NCBI GenBank assembly: GCA_963169175.1
Contig: CAUJFK010000247.1
Location: 1 to 8,463 of the forward strand
Length of the DNA: 8,463 bases
Reading direction: 5' to 3'
Source of the DNA: Acidobacteriota bacterium
GTDB lineage: Bacteria > Acidobacteriota > Blastocatellia > Pyrinomonadales > Pyrinomonadaceae
Positions 5,296 through 8,463 of the stretch are shown in pieces. Within the stretch, counting starts at the first letter, position 1. Each line of letters begins with the position of its first letter. Under the pieces are notes generated by a model. The model was given only the letters and a program-made list of their open reading frames with translations, made no database searches and was not told where the DNA came from. The position numbers and the translations under genes were made by a program.

Positions 5296-6247
5296 ACAGC
5301 AAATCTAACATATTCCTTACGCCCTCGTGGCGGAAATAGTTCAATGCGGTTCGCGTGTCTTTCTCGATCTGTGCCTTTAACTCTGCTATTCCGTTGAACT
5401 TACGCTCGTCGCGAATGCGGTGGAGGAAGCGTACTCGGAGGACGTCGCCGTAGAGGTCTGAGTCAAAATCGAAAAGATAGGTTTCAATTGACGGCTCGGC
5501 TTGCGTTTCAAATGTGGGCCGCACGCCGATGTTCGTTATGCTCCGCCGCCATGTGCCGTTGACGAGCGTCGCGGTCGCATAAACTCCGAATTTCGGGATG
5601 ACGCGATTGTGAGGTTTCAGGTTCGCGGTCGGGAATCCGATCGTATGGCCGCGACGGTTGCCGCGGACGACTACGCCCTCAACGCCATACGGCCGCCCGA
5701 GCATTCGGCGGGTGAGATTTACACGGCCTTCGACGAGAAGTTTACGAATTTCGGACGAGCTTATCCTTTGACCGCGCAGCTGCACCTCCGGCACTTCATC
5801 AGCAAAAAAGCCAAGCTCGCCGCTCATTTTTTTCAGCAGTTCGATATTGCCGCCGCGGCCTTTGCCAAAAGCAAATCCTTTGCCGAGATAGACCTCTTTC
5901 GCCTGCAAACGATCGTGCAAAATGCCGCTCAAGAATTCTTCGGCCGGTGTCGAGGCAAAGTCGCTGGTGAACGGGATCACGATCGCCTGTTCAATTCCCA
6001 GCACTTCAAAATTCGCCAGTCTTTGATCGAGCGTCTGCAGTAATGGCGGAGCGGTTTCGGGGTGAAGCACGGCACGCGGATGCGGATCGAACGTGATCGC
6101 CGTCGGCACTGCGTTGACGGCCTTTGCCCGCTCGGCGACGGTTTGCATTATAAGCTGATGGCCAAGATGCAGTCCATCAAAAACGCCAAGCGTCAAAACC
6201 GTCGGCCGTTGAATATTAGCGTTCTCGGTTCCGTGAAAGATCTTCAT
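5294..6247 (-). CDS. ribF: Bifunctional riboflavin kinase/FAD synthetase
   Basis: This cytoplasmic enzyme phosphorylates riboflavin to FMN and adenylylates FMN to FAD. Its 317 aa match the usual bacterial length. The N-terminal nucleotidyltransferase domain shows GVFDGLHLGH (21-30), the ATP-site FDPHP (53-57), GKGFAFGKGRGG (122-133) and ISSSEIR (162-168, usually ISST.IR). The C-terminal kinase domain shows GRPY (184-187), GFPTANL (204-210, with the PTAN motif), NIGVRPTF (239-246), and SIETYLFDF with the candidate catalytic base E255, followed by DLYG. The ATG at 6247 gives the standard N-terminus. It begins 2 bp after the membrane-protein stop with no clear Shine-Dalgarno, so translational coupling is likely. 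The vapB-like gene follows within 10 bp. Confidence 0.96.
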   Translation of the reverse strand: MKIFHGTENANIQRPTVLTLGVFDGLHLGHQLIMQTVAERAKAVNAVPTAITFDPHPRAVLHPETAPPLLQTLDQRLANFEVLGIEQAIVIPFTSDFASTPAEEFLSGILHDRLQAKEVYLGKGFAFGKGRGGNIELLKKMSGELGFFADEVPEVQLRGQRISSSEIRKLLVEGRVNLTRRMLGRPYGVEGVVVRGNRRGHTIGFPTANLKPHNRVIPKFGVYATATLVNGTWRRSITNIGVRPTFETQAEPSIETYLFDFDSDLYGDVLRVRFLHRIRDERKFNGIAELKAQIEKDTRTALNYFRHEGVRNMLDLL

Positions 6248-6249
6248 AA

Positions 6250-7251
6250 TCAGCCATGCAGAGCTTCGATAAACTGTTCCGGTTCGTCGATCACGATCCT
6301 TATATTCGACACCCGTTTTTCGAAACCGTAAACGCCAAAGACTGAAACAGGTTCGGTCAGATCGATCCTCACATTGGCCTGCGACATCGCGCCCAGCGGT
6401 AAGAGATCGAAAGTCTCCCGGTCTCCGGGCGATGCAAGCGAAACCATTTCGACGCGGACAATTTGGTCGCGGCTGATAACCATATCACCCAAAATGCCGC
6501 ATTGGAGCCGAATTTCGCTGTCCGTGATCTCTATCGGCCTGAGCCGAATGGCCTTCAAATGAGCGAACACCTGAAAGGCGAAATAAATGCTCAATGCCGT
6601 CGTCAGCCAGGCAGCCGTTGGGCTCCAAAGTGAAAGAAGCATATGCAGAACGACCGTTTCCACCGCAAGAACAGAAAGGAAAACTACGAGCAAGGTTTGT
6701 GCCCCTGATCGGCGGTGATATGAAAATCCTCCGTTTTCCGGCGTCTTCCACTTGAGAAACGCGATGGCAAAGATGCCGATCTCGAACGCCGCCGCACGGG
6801 CCGCGAACGCCGGTTTCAATTCGCGGACAATTGCCAACCGAAGGGTTTCCATTAGATCGCTACGGGTCCGACTTTCATCCAAATACACGCGCCGCGTTCT
6901 GAAAATGCGGAACCCGAGATAGCCGAGTACGACAAGTTCGACAGCCGGAACGCCGAACATGATGACAATATTAAAAAAGCCCCGATGCTCATCAGGCAAT
7001 ACGGCGGCGCCGGCCAGTACACATGCAATGAAAACAGGAACGGTTGTTACGCTCGGCACTGCGGAACCACGAATGAGAAAATAATAAACAACCGGAAGGG
7101 TGATGACGATATCGATGGCGGCGGCAGTCGCAAGCACACTGGAACCGGAAACGGCCGGGCTAAATGCGATCATCATCACAGATGCTGCCAGTACGGCAAA
7201 AAAGCCAGCCTTGATCGTCCAGTGCGAAGTAAGGTTAAGAGTTGCGCTCAT
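6250..7251 (-). CDS. Seven-helix membrane protein of unknown function
   Basis: I do not recognise a characterised family. The 333-aa protein has about seven hydrophobic segments, near residues 15-31, 40-61, 67-85, 92-117, 151-167, 184-205 and 211-231. A basic patch (FRIFRTRRVY) follows the fourth. The last 95 residues are soluble and beta-rich in character: IRLRPIEITDSEIRLQCG, then VISRDQIVRVE and FGVYGFEKRVSNIRIVID. The run from a final helix into RLRPI..I.d..i.lr.G resembles the PH-like domains (bPH type) attached to bacterial membrane proteins. Similar sequences are sometimes mislabelled beta-carotene monooxygenase, and nothing here supports that activity. It is 59 bp after hldD and 2 bp before ribF, so it is probably in their operon. 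A cytoplasmic-membrane location is inferred. Confidence 0.8.
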   Translation of the reverse strand: MSATLNLTSHWTIKAGFFAVLAASVMMIAFSPAVSGSSVLATAAAIDIVITLPVVYYFLIRGSAVPSVTTVPVFIACVLAGAAVLPDEHRGFFNIVIMFGVPAVELVVLGYLGFRIFRTRRVYLDESRTRSDLMETLRLAIVRELKPAFAARAAAFEIGIFAIAFLKWKTPENGGFSYHRRSGAQTLLVVFLSVLAVETVVLHMLLSLWSPTAAWLTTALSIYFAFQVFAHLKAIRLRPIEITDSEIRLQCGILGDMVISRDQIVRVEMVSLASPGDRETFDLLPLGAMSQANVRIDLTEPVSVFGVYGFEKRVSNIRIVIDEPEQFIEALHG

Positions 7252-7271
7252 CGTGTTTAAGCCGCATCAAG

Positions 7272-7304
7272 TCGAGCATTACGCCCGTACCAATGCGCAG
7301 GCTT
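7272..7304 (-). repeat. Single copy of the 33-bp AAGCC-type repeat
   Basis: On the minus strand this reads AAGCCTGCGC, then GGGC, then TAATGCTC. It matches the unit at 4443-4411 in the same orientation at 27 of 33 positions. It fills most of the 59-bp gap between the hldD stop and the membrane-protein start, so if the genes are cotranscribed it lies inside the mRNA. It shows that the cluster at 4321-4443 is part of a dispersed family. Confidence 0.65.
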
Positions 7305-7310
7305 CGGCCT

Positions 7311-8306
7311 TCAATCGCCCAAATGCCGGCCCGTTTGAAGATAGTTTCGCACATAGTCGGCAACGGCTGAATCTAGCGGCGTGATGTCGGCGGCATAACC
7401 TGCTTCCCGAAGCTGCGACAGGTTTGCCTGCGTGTGATATTGATAACAGTCGCGAAGGTGTTCGGGCATATCGATGTATTCGATATTTGGCGGCATATCG
7501 AGGGCATTGAAGATCGCGACGGCAAGTTCGTTCCACGCCTGCATCCGGCCCGACCCGATGTTGAAAAGGCCGCCCGATCGAGCGTGATCGTTTGAAAGTT
7601 CCGTTCCCGGCATAAACGACAGCGTCATATCGACCGCGTCCTTTACATAAACAAAATCGCGGCCAAACTCGCCGTCTTTGTATTCTGGACTTGCGCTCTT
7701 GAACAGTTGAAGTTTTCCGGTTTGGTTTATCTGATCGAACGCCTTGTTCACCAACGAACGCATATCGCCTTTGTGATTTTCGTTCGGGCCAAAAACGTTG
7801 AAATATTTCAACCCGACAATGCGTTCGAACATCCCGTTCCGGGCGGCATACTGGTCAAACAGATGCTTTGAATAACCATAAACATTCAACGGCCGCAGCG
7901 ATGACAGATTGTCCGTCCCGTCCTCCATTCCCGCCGACCCATCGCCATAAGTCGCGGCCGACGAGGCATAAATAAAGCGAATGTCATGCTCGACCGACCA
8001 GTTGCAAAGCTTTGCCGAGTAGCTGTAGTTGTTCTTCATCATAAGCGCAGAATCGCGCTCAGTTGTGGATGAACATGCTCCTAAATGAAAAACGACCGAT
8101 GGGCAAAAGAGGTTAAGGCCGCTCAAAAACTCGTCAGCATCGATAAACTCCTCAAACTTGAGAGGAGCCAGATTCTTCCATTTGTCGGTTTCATCCATCC
8201 GGTCGACGATCAGAATGTTGTCATACCCCAATTCATTCAGCCGCCAAACGACCGCACTCCCAATAAACCCGGCCCCGCCAGTAACGATTATTCTGGATGA
8301 AGTCAT
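7311..8306 (-). CDS. hldD: ADP-L-glycero-D-manno-heptose 6-epimerase
   Basis: This is an extended short-chain dehydrogenase that converts ADP-D-glycero-manno-heptose to the L-glycero form, the heptose donor for LPS inner core. Its 331 aa are close to the usual 310-330. The nucleotide-binding GGAGFIG is at 10-16, with VDRMDETDKWKNL (34-46) at the end of the second strand. GACSSTTERD is at 76-85, YASSAATYG at 113-121, YGYSK at 143-147 (Y143 and K147) and KYFNVFGPNENHKG at 167-180. K179 corresponds to the second catalytic lysine described in E. coli HldD. GRDFVYVKD is at 215-223 and QYHTQANLSQLR at 289-300. The ATG at 8306 gives the standard N-terminus MTSSRIIVTGG. No clear ribosome binding site or -35 is seen. 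A TATCAT box lies close upstream, so the leader may be short. Confidence 0.93.
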   Translation of the reverse strand: MTSSRIIVTGGAGFIGSAVVWRLNELGYDNILIVDRMDETDKWKNLAPLKFEEFIDADEFLSGLNLFCPSVVFHLGACSSTTERDSALMMKNNYSYSAKLCNWSVEHDIRFIYASSAATYGDGSAGMEDGTDNLSSLRPLNVYGYSKHLFDQYAARNGMFERIVGLKYFNVFGPNENHKGDMRSLVNKAFDQINQTGKLQLFKSASPEYKDGEFGRDFVYVKDAVDMTLSFMPGTELSNDHARSGGLFNIGSGRMQAWNELAVAIFNALDMPPNIEYIDMPEHLRDCYQYHTQANLSQLREAGYAADITPLDSAVADYVRNYLQTGRHLGD

Positions 8307-8463
8307 AAGATTAGATGATACCAGTGGAGTGAGGCCCGCGCACCCTTAAGACCGACGAAAGCGAGAGATTTAGCCAGATGAGCCCATTATTCGGCGAGCG
8401 AAGAAAACTGATAAGCTAGAGCTATTCCAAATATGAACGAAAATTCGATGGAGTCTGACTCCA

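Noticed and set aside
7249..7286. Minus-strand small frame of 14 codons (MLDLMRLKHDERNS) overlapping the start of the membrane protein, as a possible leader peptide
   Set aside because: There is no Shine-Dalgarno, and the frame overlaps the repeat copy at 7272-7304. Short frames like this are expected by chance.
8433..8463. Possible start of a plus-strand gene (MNENSMESDS) running off the window
   Set aside because: Only ten codons are visible, with no clear ribosome binding site. It cannot be supported.

Overview
The window reads as a piece of a mid-GC, Gram-negative-type bacterial chromosome. Every gene that can be recognised lies on the minus strand. HldD (a lipopolysaccharide inner-core enzyme) points to an LPS-bearing outer membrane. 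The many short palindromic repeats between genes, and the general look of the proteins, remind me of Acidobacteriota (Blastocatellia/Pyrinomonadaceae type). That assignment is an impression, not something the sequence proves.

Layout, from the right end in the direction of transcription. hldD (8306-7311) is followed by a seven-helix membrane protein of unknown function (7251-6250), then ribF (6247-5294), a VapB-like antitoxin (5283-5032) and a vapC toxin gene broken by one in-frame TAG (5028-4612). After that comes a fragment of a VOC/glyoxalase-family gene (4601-4473). The spacing from the membrane protein to vapC is 2-10 bp, so these genes are probably cotranscribed. A cluster of short repeats (4443-4321) separates them from an AarF/ABC1/UbiB-family kinase (4272-2530). 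Next come a palindromic repeat (2461-2365), a truncated DUF2156-like fragment (2290-2084) and tyrS (2026-821). A second copy of that palindromic repeat (776-669, opposite orientation) follows. Then a good sigma70-type promoter (593-565) drives tRNA-Tyr(GTA), tRNA-Gly(TCC), tRNA-Thr(GGT) and tuf. Only the first 17 codons of tuf are inside the window.

The left end is the classical tRNA-tuf arrangement for translation. Two unusual structures sit in it: a 104-bp imperfect palindrome filling the Gly-Tyr spacer, and a 23-bp near-perfect hairpin between tRNA-Thr and the tuf start. The right end is housekeeping (LPS heptose, FAD/FMN synthesis) with a decaying toxin-antitoxin module attached.

I see no clearly new multi-gene system. 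The notable content is two families of short interspersed repeats with several copies in the window, three gene remnants next to or near those repeats, and the tuf leader hairpin. The protein families are established ones recognised by motif. The decay and repeat interpretations are inference from reading the sequence by eye.
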